A stretch of DNA of 34,476 nt from Bdellovibrio sp. (GTDB taxonomy: Bacteria > Bdellovibrionota > UBA1018): positions 1-34,476 of the forward strand of contig JACPOE010000005.1 in the NCBI GenBank assembly GCA_016185105.1, in the 5' to 3' direction. Shown one piece after another: positions 17,169 through 24,464 of the stretch (position 1 is its first letter; every line of letters starts with the position of its first letter). The notes beneath the pieces were generated by a model. It was not told the DNA's origin. It was given only the letters and a program-made list of their open reading frames with translations, and did not search any database. The translations under genes and the position numbers were made by a program.

Positions 17169-17850
17169 CGCAGTTCTTCTTATTTTTCTTATTTCCATTA
17201 AGAGTTCGCTAGGCTCAACACCCTCGGTCAGCAATCCCAGCCCAAAACAGCTCCAATCTGAGATCCACAAAAATCCTAGCTCAGGGATGGCGGGATTTGA
17301 AAAACTGATTCAGAGCTGGGAAAAGCGCTTCGGATCCCAGGCGGCCCTGCCTCTGTTGACTCTCGCGAGAGACTCCAATACTGATGAAAATGAGCGTTAC
17401 ATCGCTTTGATGGGGGCTGCGAAGCTAGGCGGCCAACCGCTGCTACCTGAAATCAATTCCTTTCTATCCGATCGCTCTTGGATGCTTCGAAGCGCTGCGC
17501 TAAGAATCCTGGCCGCGTTAGGAAGCCCGGAGAGCGGTCTGGCCGCATTGCCCCTGTTGCGTGACAAAGCCTTGGTTGTCCGAGCCGAGGCAGTCGAAAC
17601 AGTGCGCACGTTACGTCCAAGCGGAGCAGCCTTGGCCCTGCTAGAGGCCCTGGAAAACCCTGAAAACTACCACCACGGAAAAGCCCTCTGGGTCCCCCAA
17701 AAAGCGCTTCAAGCTTTGACGGTTCTAAATGCCTCGGAAGTCATTCCTGAGATCGGTCGCTTTCTGAAATCTAAAAGGACTCAAAGCGACCCTGAACTGC
17801 GTTCACTGACTCAAAAGACCCTTCTAGCCCTCGAATCCCGTCAAAACTGA
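17113..17850 (+). CDS. Exported HEAT-repeat protein
   Basis: This is a predicted periplasmic or envelope protein of 245 residues. A Lys-rich n-region and hydrophobic core (NAVLLIFLISIKSSLGS) form a signal peptide. The rest is a series of short paired helices typical of HEAT/PBS-lyase repeats (YIALMGAAKLGG, LRSAALRILAALGSPE, VVRAEAVETVRTLRPSG, LQALTVLNASEVIPEIGRFL). Such folds usually mediate protein contacts. GTG 17113 is chosen because GGAGGA lies five bases upstream at 17103-17108, inside the previous gene. No other start gives both a ribosome site and a signal peptide. The 56-base overlap implies co-expression with the membrane coiled-coil protein, which may be its partner (inference). Confidence 0.75.
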   Translation: MKKQKKTWWLSSKKCLRANAVLLIFLISIKSSLGSTPSVSNPSPKQLQSEIHKNPSSGMAGFEKLIQSWEKRFGSQAALPLLTLARDSNTDENERYIALMGAAKLGGQPLLPEINSFLSDRSWMLRSAALRILAALGSPESGLAALPLLRDKALVVRAEAVETVRTLRPSGAALALLEALENPENYHHGKALWVPQKALQALTVLNASEVIPEIGRFLKSKRTQSDPELRSLTQKTLLALESRQN

Positions 17851-17857
17851 GCAAAAA

Positions 17858-17882
17858 AAAAGGGGCCTTACGGGCCCCTTTT
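17858..17882. terminator. Bidirectional intrinsic terminator
   Basis: AAAAGGGGCC (17858-17867) pairs with GGCCCCTTTT (17873-17882) around TTACG, with an A-run before it and a T-run after it. It lies between the convergent HEAT-repeat and DsbA-like genes and can end both transcripts. Confidence 0.9.
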
Positions 17883-17908
17883 CAAAGTCAAATCTGAAGA
17901 AAATCAGA

Positions 17909-18994
17909 TCATTTCTTTTCAGCTAACTCGTCGTCGATCACTTCAGAGAAGGACTCAATAGGAAGCGCTCCGCTGAGCAACTGGCCGTTGATGAAGAATG
18001 TGGGTGTTGATTTCACGCCCAACTTCGACCCGTAGTCCATATCCTTCTGAATTGCATCGGCAAACTTCTTAGAAGCCAAACACTCGTTGAACTTCTTGAC
18101 GTCAGCGCCGGCGTCCTTCGCGTACTTCTCAAGCGCTGCCTTGTCCAATTTGGTTTGATTCTTGAAGGCAAGGTCATGGAACTTCCAGAACTTGTCTGTG
18201 CTCTGTTCGTTGATACACATCGATGCTTCAGAAGCTGGACGTGCATTTGGATGCATGGGCAATGGGAAGTGGCGGAAGGTTAACTTCACTTTGTTGCCGT
18301 ACTTCTTCTTGATCTGAGCAACGGTCTCAGCTGCACGAGAGCAGAAAGGACACTCGAAGTCCGAAAATTCAATAATCGTAACTGGAGCGCCTGCTTTTCC
18401 AAAAGTTGGCCCGTTGCCAGCATCCACTGGAACTACCATTTTTGGCTTGCTGAAGTAGACTTCAATAGGACTCTTGTCGCTGAGCTTAGCAACATATTCC
18501 TTCACTTTGTCTTCTTTCTTCATATTCTGAAGATAGGCCATGATCTTTTCTTTAATCTGGGCATTAATCTGAGCTTCGGGAATATGCTTCTCGCTCACAA
18601 AGTTTTTGTATTCTTTTTCAGAAATTTTCAGATCGCCGCCGATGACTTTCTTAGAAATAAACTCGTCAAGAGACAGGTTTGCTTTCTTAGCTTCGGCACC
18701 AATCAGCTTTTCGACCATCAGCTTATTGAGCCGCTCCATCTTAAGTTCAAATTCTCTTTTTTGGAGCTCAAAGAAATCCATTTTGTCGTCGCCAATGAGA
18801 GCTTCATACGTAATCTCTTCATTACCGATTTTAGCAACAACTCCGGGTCTTGGAGCCTGCTTAGTGACCATTTTAATTTTGGCTTTTGCAGATTCGCTAC
18901 AGGCGCTAATGAAAAACACACCTAATGCAAGAGAGAGAGTGCAAAATACACCCAAAGACAGGACTTTATTCTTTCGAAGGACTGAGTAACTCAC
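17909..18994 (-). CDS. DsbA-family thiol oxidoreductase lipoprotein with SurA-like N-terminal region
   Basis: This is a periplasmic, lipid-anchored disulfide oxidoreductase of 361 residues. The signal peptide ends in the lipobox ISAC with C32. Residues of about 50-175 (GVVAKIGNEEITYEAL, then a Lys-rich helical stretch) resemble the N-terminal helical region of SurA/PpiC chaperones. The thioredoxin-fold domain begins about residue 200 (GKAGAPVTIIEFSDFECPFCSR) with the CPFC active site at 215-218 and the cis-Pro loop KSTPTFFING. GTG 18994 is preferred because GGAGG stands 8 bases upstream. ATG 19009 has its AGGAG directly adjacent, which is too close. It follows kdsD by about 110 bases and probably has its own promoter. 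Confidence 0.85.
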   Translation of the reverse strand: MSYSVLRKNKVLSLGVFCTLSLALGVFFISACSESAKAKIKMVTKQAPRPGVVAKIGNEEITYEALIGDDKMDFFELQKREFELKMERLNKLMVEKLIGAEAKKANLSLDEFISKKVIGGDLKISEKEYKNFVSEKHIPEAQINAQIKEKIMAYLQNMKKEDKVKEYVAKLSDKSPIEVYFSKPKMVVPVDAGNGPTFGKAGAPVTIIEFSDFECPFCSRAAETVAQIKKKYGNKVKLTFRHFPLPMHPNARPASEASMCINEQSTDKFWKFHDLAFKNQTKLDKAALEKYAKDAGADVKKFNECLASKKFADAIQKDMDYGSKLGVKSTPTFFINGQLLSGALPIESFSEVIDDELAEKK

Positions 18995-19056
18995 GCTGAT
19001 TGCCTCCATCTCCTGATGAAATCGGAGATCAATTTAAGGGTTTTTTACAGTGACAC

Positions 19057-19085
19057 ATCGTAAGGCTTTGAAGAAACGGTTGCAA
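19057..19085 (-). promoter_or_regulatory. Candidate sigma-70 promoter for the DsbA-like gene
   Basis: On the minus strand TTGCAA (19085-19080), a 17-base spacer, and TACGAT (19062-19057); four of six matches in each box. This gives a leader of about 55 bases before GTG 18994. Confidence 0.5.
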
Positions 19086-19104
19086 TGCAATTCGAAAAAT
19101 CGAT

Positions 19105-20115
19105 CTAAAAAGATTGAACAAGGTCATGCAGCCTCAAAAGGCCCACTACCCGATCCTCCTTTTCCACAACGGGAAGAACGCTGATCTGACTGGAGCGATT
19201 CTCCATCAGCTCCAGCGCATCCTGGGCCATCATGTCCGCTTTCGCTAGCACAGGGCTACGAGTCATGATGTCTTGAGCCTTCAAAAGAAAGAAACCCTCG
19301 CGCTGTCTGAGAGACCGGCGAATGTCCCCATCCGTGATAATGCCCAAAAGCTTTGAACCCTCAACAACCAAAACCGCTCCGTGATGGAGCCGTGTGGCGA
19401 GTTCGATCACTTCATCAATCTCTGTCGCTGGGCCCACTGAGGCAACTTTTTCTAACGGGATTGCCAAATCCTGCACTTTCAGATGGAGCCTTTTTCCAAG
19501 GGAGCCGCCTGGATGATTTTGAGCAAAAGCTTTCGCGTCAAACCCTCGGACTTTCATCAGGGTCACTGCGAGCGCATCCCCAAGAGCCAAGGCTAGCGTA
19601 GTGCTGCATGTCGGCGCCAAATTATGAGGACAGGCTTCGGAACTCACCCAAGCATCAATCCATGCGTCGGAATCCCGAGCCAATCGTGAACTTCGATTTC
19701 CAGTAACCGCTACAACCTTAGCCCCCCGATTTTTTAGGATCGGAACAAGCCTAACCACTTCTTCGGTGTTGCCGGTATTACTCAAGGCAAGAACGACATC
19801 GCCGCTCTGAATCAGGCCCAAATCCCCGTGAAGGCCTTCAGTCGGATGCAAAAACACAGCGAGGCTGCCAGTGCTACTCAAGGTCGCCGCTATTTTCTGT
19901 CCAATCTTTCCGGACTTCCCAACCCCCGTCACTACAATCTTTCCACGCTGCTCTAATGCCTGCTGGCACCACTCCACGGTCTGTTCGAAACCTCGAGCAG
20001 TCTCTGGGCTTTTTAACCGCTGGGCGCACTCAAGGATCGACCGCCCTTCCAACTCCATGACGCGGATGGCCTCTAAAGTGGTTTGAGATGGATGCATAGG
20101 GCCTAGTTCTCCCAT
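19105..20115 (-). CDS. kdsD: D-arabinose-5-phosphate isomerase (KpsF/GutQ family)
   Basis: This enzyme converts ribulose-5-phosphate to arabinose-5-phosphate, the first step to Kdo for LPS inner core, in the cytoplasm. The 336 residues comprise an N-terminal SIS domain (VVTGVGKSGKIGQKIAATLSSTG, LHGDLGLI, ALSNTGNTEEV, HPGGSLGKRLHLKVQDL) and two C-terminal CBS repeats (HGAVLVVEGSKLLGIITDGDIRRSL; DIMTRSPVLAKADMMAQDALELM). Length and order match KdsD. ATG 20115 has AGGGGTGA at good spacing; ATG 20097 is an alternative. It is divergent from the small lipoprotein-like gene and upstream of the DsbA-like gene. Confidence 0.94.
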   Translation of the reverse strand: MGELGPMHPSQTTLEAIRVMELEGRSILECAQRLKSPETARGFEQTVEWCQQALEQRGKIVVTGVGKSGKIGQKIAATLSSTGSLAVFLHPTEGLHGDLGLIQSGDVVLALSNTGNTEEVVRLVPILKNRGAKVVAVTGNRSSRLARDSDAWIDAWVSSEACPHNLAPTCSTTLALALGDALAVTLMKVRGFDAKAFAQNHPGGSLGKRLHLKVQDLAIPLEKVASVGPATEIDEVIELATRLHHGAVLVVEGSKLLGIITDGDIRRSLRQREGFFLLKAQDIMTRSPVLAKADMMAQDALELMENRSSQISVLPVVEKEDRVVGLLRLHDLVQSF

Positions 20116-20151
20116 ATTCTCACCCCTAGCACAAGACTTGAGCCTCGCTCG

Positions 20152-20180
20152 TTGACAATGGAATGATTCCTCATGACAAT
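20152..20180 (+). promoter_or_regulatory. Sigma-70 promoter with an operator-like palindrome in the spacer
   Basis: TTGACA (20152-20157), 17 bases, GACAAT (20175-20180). The spacer holds the perfect inverted repeat GGAAT-G-ATTCC (20160-20170), well placed for a repressor that would cover both boxes. The predicted start near 20187 excludes the in-frame ATG at 20173 as a start codon. Confidence 0.65.
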
Positions 20181-20205
20181 TTCTATTGAGGATCCCACCG
20201 GCAAC

Positions 20206-20742
20206 ATGAAAAACGCTCTACTTAAGCTTACTCTTTTGGCGGCACTCACCCTACCCCAGGCTGCTTGTGTCAGCGCTTATGTTGCCACCGTGGGTGGAAA
20301 CTCGGCAAAAGTGTTCGACCGAATCTATGTGACGGACTACAATACGGCCTGGCAAGCAACCCTAGATGCCTTAAAAAACATTCGGTTGGACGTCACTAAT
20401 CGCGAGGGGGGCTTTCTCCAATCAAAGTGGACAGACAATACGGCCGAAAAAAACCTGACTGATTCATTCGGGAGTGCTGACTCCTTTCTCAAAGCCCAGT
20501 TTCGCTTCAAAGTTTCAGTGGCAAAGGGGTTTTACAACGGAACCCCTACGGTAAAAGTCAGCGTCCAAAAAGAACAAATGGTGCAGCGCGACGTCTTGGA
20601 AGGCTGGCGCCCTGTGGAGTCCGACGAAATTGACGAAACCACTCTTTTGTACAGAATTGGTCGTCTCATTTTTATCCGAACCAAAATCGACCGTTTGGAG
20701 CGAGAAAAGACCAAACACGAACTGGACAACACCCACTTTTGA
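20206..20742 (+). CDS. Small exported lipoprotein-like protein, unknown function
   Basis: This 178-residue protein has a hydrophobic signal (LLKLTLLAALTLPQAAC) and a Cys at residue 21. The box QAAC is not canonical for lipoprotein signal peptidase, so lipidation is likely but not certain. The mature part (DRIYVTDYNTAWQATLDALKNIRLDVTNREGGFLQSKW) resembles small envelope lipoproteins of the DUF3568/BamC-like type, with a beta-alpha-beta look (inference). ATG 20206 is favoured over ATG 20173 because the latter lies inside the promoter. GAGG is present but 14 bases upstream. A CCCACT/AGTGGG hairpin overlaps the stop codon (20732-20747), without a clear T-run. Confidence 0.75.
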   Translation: MKNALLKLTLLAALTLPQAACVSAYVATVGGNSAKVFDRIYVTDYNTAWQATLDALKNIRLDVTNREGGFLQSKWTDNTAEKNLTDSFGSADSFLKAQFRFKVSVAKGFYNGTPTVKVSVQKEQMVQRDVLEGWRPVESDEIDETTLLYRIGRLIFIRTKIDRLEREKTKHELDNTHF

Positions 20743-20794
20743 GTGGGCAGGTTTAGCCTTTAAGCGGCAGTTCCTGCCTCAGACAATTAATCTT

Positions 20795-20838
20795 CAACAT
20801 GTTGCATTGAAAAATATTCTTAAGTAAATCGGTACTTA
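20795..20838. promoter_or_regulatory. Two palindromes upstream of the sigma-54 promoter (activator-site candidates)
   Basis: CAACATGTTG (20795-20804) is a perfect 10-base palindrome, and TAAGTA-AATCGG-TACTTA (20821-20838) is a perfect inverted repeat. They lie about 25-70 bases upstream of the -24 element. Enhancer-binding proteins for sigma-54 usually bind such repeats, though commonly somewhat farther upstream. Confidence 0.45.
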
Positions 20839-20861
20839 GCAAAATTTCCTAGAAAGCTTTC

Positions 20862-20878
20862 TTGGCACGGACATTGCT
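20862..20878 (+). promoter_or_regulatory. Sigma-54 (-24/-12) promoter
   Basis: TTGGCACGG-ACA-TTGCT matches the RpoN consensus TGGCACG-N4-TTGCW. GG is at 20864-20865 and GC at 20876-20877, with the required 12-base register. The expected start is near 20889, 12 bases before ATG 20901, with GGAGG in the leader. Transcription should need an AAA+ enhancer-binding protein. Confidence 0.85.
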
Positions 20879-20900
20879 TCTTCAATTCCGGAGGCTAAGG

Positions 20901-22943
20901 ATGGCCGGAATTTCTTCCGCTGATAGCGGAAACAACAGCACGATCAATTACTACAAGAACTTGATCAACGATCTCGAGGAGCAGAGGGCGGATGAAAACA
21001 AACGCCTTCGTCGTGAACGCTCGGAAGAAATTGAAAAGCTTCAAAAGAATCATCAAAATGACATTGCCAACCGCGAAGAAAAGACAAGTACCCTCCTCGA
21101 TAACCAGCAAAAAAATCACGCCGACGCTTTTGATCGTCAGTCTGAACGAAATTCGGCAGAGCTCGAGCGTTTAAAATCTCTTTACAACCGCAAGGGCGAA
21201 GCCTCTGTCCCTTATGAACAACACAAAACTGAGGTTGATGAGTTAAGTCGCGCCATTCCCGAATTAAAAAAGGAATATGAGCGAGGCATAAACGCGAAAG
21301 ACTCCGAAGTAGAAAGAATCAAAAAGAGCTACGAAGATTTTAGCACTCAAAAAGAAAAAAACCTCGACGACTACCTCAGGGCCTCGAGACAAGGCCAGGA
21401 TGATGCACTCGTTCGGGAACAATCCAAGTACCAGGAAGAGCTAGACCGCCTAAAAAACGAATACGTCAATAACACCGAGCTTTCGATCCCAGTCGACATC
21501 CATAAGAAAGAAATGAACGCCTTGGCCTCCAGCATGGATGAGAGGAAGAAGGTAGATTCCGAAAACTTTGACGCTCTGAAATCGGAAAACGATTCTAGAA
21601 TGAATGAGCTTGAAGTTAAATACGGGGATCGTATTGCCAATCTCAGAAAACAGCAGGTCATAGAGACCCGCAACATGAACGATCAGATTCGAGACCTCTC
21701 CAACTACAATATGCGTCTGGAGAAGGAAAAAGGGGAATATGTATCCAATCTGACGCGAGATACGGACCGGGTTCAAAAAGCCGAAATCCGTCGACTCTCT
21801 GATAATCATGAAAAATCTCTCAGCGCTCTGAAACACGACGTAGACACAGCCGAGGATTATTATTCACGGCTCAATCGAGAAGTGATCAACAACAACCAAC
21901 GTCAAAATGCGGAAACCATCCGACAAAACAATACCGATCACTATCAAGCGCTGAAAGAACTCCAAGACACTTTCAAGAATCAAACTGATCGACTGGAACT
22001 AGCTCGTAAAGACCAGGAAGATCGCTTCGACAAGACCCTCCAAAAGCAGGCCACCGAAGGGAATCAGCAGCGTGAACAGATGTTGATGGATAAAACCAAG
22101 CAGTACGCCGAAGAGTCCCAACAGGCCAAAAAGTCCTCTGATGAAAAGATTGAACAGCTTCAGCGAGCCTTACAAGTTCAAAGAACGACTAGCGATACCT
22201 CACTCCTCTCCCCCGCCGCTGAAGAAGCTTACCGAAAAGAGTACGCCGGGGAATTCGACAAGGGTTTGAAGGCTGAGGTCACTCGCGACAAGCTGGAAAA
22301 AGAAGCCCTCCAAGACAAGTTTAATCGTCAGTACCAAGAAGCTAGGGAATCCTTTCAGGATCAAACAGCTCAAGCGATCGGCGAAAATCAAAGAGACCGA
22401 GCCACGGAACGCTCTCAGCTCATGTCGGCCCTCGATGAGACTCAATACCGTACGAACCAGCAGCTTCGAGAACAAACCATCGACAGCGACCGCGAGAAAG
22501 AACATCTCTATAAACAGTTTGGAAACTTGTTAGAACGCCAACGGACTGAATATGCCCATATTTTCGAAGGCATGCGCCAGGATGCGGATGCTAAACTGAA
22601 TCAGGTCAGGGAAGACGATAACAACACCCTTAGGACTGTCCAGCGGGAAGCTAAAACTCGTCATGCGGATGCGATTCGAGAATATGAAAAGAAGCTGGCT
22701 GAACAAAAACAAGAATACGAATCGGCCATCGAGGACCTAAAGACTCAGCATCAAGTCGACTTGAGAACTAAGGACAAAGCTTCGCAATCAGATCTCCAGG
22801 CGCAGGCGCGCGGATATGAGCTGCGCTTGGCCCAACTGGAGGCCCTCACGAAAGAGCGTGAACGAACTATTGCACAAAACTACCAGGATGAACGAGATAA
22901 GACACGGCGCTCTTATGAACTCCTTGCACAAAAGAAGAGTTAA
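20901..22943 (+). CDS. Long coiled-coil protein under sigma-54 control, unknown function
   Basis: This 680-residue protein is almost entirely charged heptad-type sequence: Glu, Lys, Arg, Gln and Asp dominate, with hardly any Cys and no signal peptide or membrane segment. A long cytoplasmic rod is expected. An internal duplication is visible: ELERLKSLY...SVPYEQHKTEVDEL from residue 87 and ELDRLKNEY...SIPVDIHKKEMNAL from residue 180, about 93 residues apart. ATG 20901 has GGAGG upstream; the longer frame from TTG 20862 begins inside the promoter. The end overlaps the pyruvate kinase start by 29 bases. No family is recognised. A cytoskeletal, flagellar-associated or cell-shape role is possible, but only by analogy of architecture. 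Confidence 0.8.
   Translation: MAGISSADSGNNSTINYYKNLINDLEEQRADENKRLRRERSEEIEKLQKNHQNDIANREEKTSTLLDNQQKNHADAFDRQSERNSAELERLKSLYNRKGEASVPYEQHKTEVDELSRAIPELKKEYERGINAKDSEVERIKKSYEDFSTQKEKNLDDYLRASRQGQDDALVREQSKYQEELDRLKNEYVNNTELSIPVDIHKKEMNALASSMDERKKVDSENFDALKSENDSRMNELEVKYGDRIANLRKQQVIETRNMNDQIRDLSNYNMRLEKEKGEYVSNLTRDTDRVQKAEIRRLSDNHEKSLSALKHDVDTAEDYYSRLNREVINNNQRQNAETIRQNNTDHYQALKELQDTFKNQTDRLELARKDQEDRFDKTLQKQATEGNQQREQMLMDKTKQYAEESQQAKKSSDEKIEQLQRALQVQRTTSDTSLLSPAAEEAYRKEYAGEFDKGLKAEVTRDKLEKEALQDKFNRQYQEARESFQDQTAQAIGENQRDRATERSQLMSALDETQYRTNQQLREQTIDSDREKEHLYKQFGNLLERQRTEYAHIFEGMRQDADAKLNQVREDDNNTLRTVQREAKTRHADAIREYEKKLAEQKQEYESAIEDLKTQHQVDLRTKDKASQSDLQAQARGYELRLAQLEALTKERERTIAQNYQDERDKTRRSYELLAQKKS
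21159..21533 (+). repeat. Internal protein duplication of about 93 residues
   Basis: Units starting at 21159 and 21438 encode the related patterns RLKSLY-x8-SVPYEQHKTEVDELS and RLKNEY-x6-SIPVDIHKKEMNALA. Similarity is at protein level (Ser-x-Pro break then His-Lys-x-Glu), so the duplication is old. Confidence 0.6.
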
Positions 22944-24408
22944 AATTGTCTGTACCCTGGGTCCCGCTTCTCGGAGCGTGGATCAGCTCGTGGCATTAAT
23001 CACTGACGGAATGGACGTGGCTCGACTCAATTTCAGTCACGGAACTCATGATTTTCACCGAGTGACCATTCAAAATATTCGGGAAGCGGCTAGACAATGC
23101 AAGAAGCCCGTAGCAATTCTTCAAGATCTTCAAGGCCCTAAACTCAGAGCTGGAACCCTACCCAAAGAAGGAATTCGCCTGCGCGCGGGTGATTCCATTC
23201 TTCTTTTTCCGGAAGGTAAGGAACCCGGAAAATCAAAAAAAGGGAGAATCTGCATTCCAATCTCGGCTGAGATTGCAATGGCAGTCTCAAAAGACACCCA
23301 AAAAGGGGCTCGAATTTTATTCGATGATGGAAAAATTTCCACTCGGGTCTCTGCCGTTTTCCCTCCGGAAATTTTGGTCGAAGTTGAGGTCGGAGGCACC
23401 CTCACCAGCAATAAAGGGATGAACCTGCCCGACTCACCTTTGTCTATCCCTTGTCTCACTGAAAAGGATCTCGAAGATCTTTCCTTCGGACTGGCTGAAG
23501 GGGTAGACGCAGTGGCACTTTCATTTGTGCGAAGTTCTGCGGACATCGAAACTCTCAGACCGAAAATGCACAAAATTACAAATGATCCACCTATCGTCAT
23601 TCCTAAAATCGAACGTGTAGAGGCAGTCGATCACCAGGACTCGATCATTGAGGTTTCCGATGGCCTCCTGATTGCGCGAGGGGACATGGCTGTTGAAGTG
23701 GGTGCCGAGCGGGTGCCAATTATTCAAAAGCGACTGATTCACGGCTGCAACGAGCTAGGCGTCCCGGTCATCACAGCAACTCAAATGTTGGAGTCGATGA
23801 TCCAGTCCCCTACTCCCACCCGTGCTGAAGCCAGTGATGTGGCAAACGCGGTTTTTGACGGTACCGATGCGGTCATGTTGTCGGCTGAGACTGCTTCTGG
23901 CCAATATCCCCGCGAGGCTGTCCAGGTGATGTCGAGAATCATTCTTGAGGCCGAACACGCGGCTCGAGCCTCCAAGGAAACCTATGGGCGACACACTGAA
24001 GTGATGCCATTTCCTGGGTCTGTAGTGGACGCAATTGAAAACTCCGCAGCTCTTATTGCTCAGCAAGTCGGAGCAGTCGCAATTGCGTGCATCACCCATT
24101 CGGGAATGGCCGCACGAACGCTCGCCAAATATCGCCCCGTCACTCCGATTGTAGCGATTATGGATCACGAGAGCAGTCTACGACGCCTTTCGTTTGTTTG
24201 GGGGGTGCAGGGCGAAATTATTCCAAGAATACTTGCAACAGACGATCTTTTTGCGAGAGTCGAATCGGTTTTGAAAGAAGCAAAGTGGGCTGAGTCTGAG
24301 GACCTGGTCGTGGTGACGGCCGGCGTGCCCACTCTGAGGCGTGGCACGACTAACATGGTCAAAGTCCATCGAGTCGGGGTTACCTCGTCTCGCCCTGCTC
24401 GAAAGTAA
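22915..24408 (+). CDS. pyk: Pyruvate kinase
   Basis: Pyruvate kinase makes pyruvate and ATP from phosphoenolpyruvate and ADP, the last step of glycolysis. The protein has 497 residues. The start (RRVKIVCTLGPASRS) and DVARLNFSHG are standard. The B domain follows (LQDLQGPKLRAGTL). The catalytic signature IVIPKIERVEA contains the active-site Lys, and ARGDMAVEVGAERVP and MLESMIQSPTPTRAEASDVANAVFDGTDAVMLSAETA match closely. The C-terminal regulatory domain is complete. ATG 22915 fits the family N terminus and lies inside the 3' end of the coiled-coil gene. No Shine-Dalgarno is visible, so translation may depend on coupling. It is possibly sigma-54-driven by read-through unless an internal promoter exists. 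Confidence 0.95.
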   Translation: MNSLHKRRVKIVCTLGPASRSVDQLVALITDGMDVARLNFSHGTHDFHRVTIQNIREAARQCKKPVAILQDLQGPKLRAGTLPKEGIRLRAGDSILLFPEGKEPGKSKKGRICIPISAEIAMAVSKDTQKGARILFDDGKISTRVSAVFPPEILVEVEVGGTLTSNKGMNLPDSPLSIPCLTEKDLEDLSFGLAEGVDAVALSFVRSSADIETLRPKMHKITNDPPIVIPKIERVEAVDHQDSIIEVSDGLLIARGDMAVEVGAERVPIIQKRLIHGCNELGVPVITATQMLESMIQSPTPTRAEASDVANAVFDGTDAVMLSAETASGQYPREAVQVMSRIILEAEHAARASKETYGRHTEVMPFPGSVVDAIENSAALIAQQVGAVAIACITHSGMAARTLAKYRPVTPIVAIMDHESSLRRLSFVWGVQGEIIPRILATDDLFARVESVLKEAKWAESEDLVVVTAGVPTLRRGTTNMVKVHRVGVTSSRPARK

Positions 24409-24464
24409 CGTCTCCATTTTTGACAAATCTTTAAATTGCTCTGAGGTTCGAGTATGACTGCTCC

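Noticed and set aside
20862..20900. TTG 20862 as start of the coiled-coil protein
   Set aside because: It coincides with the -24 element of the sigma-54 promoter. ATG 20901 has GGAGG.
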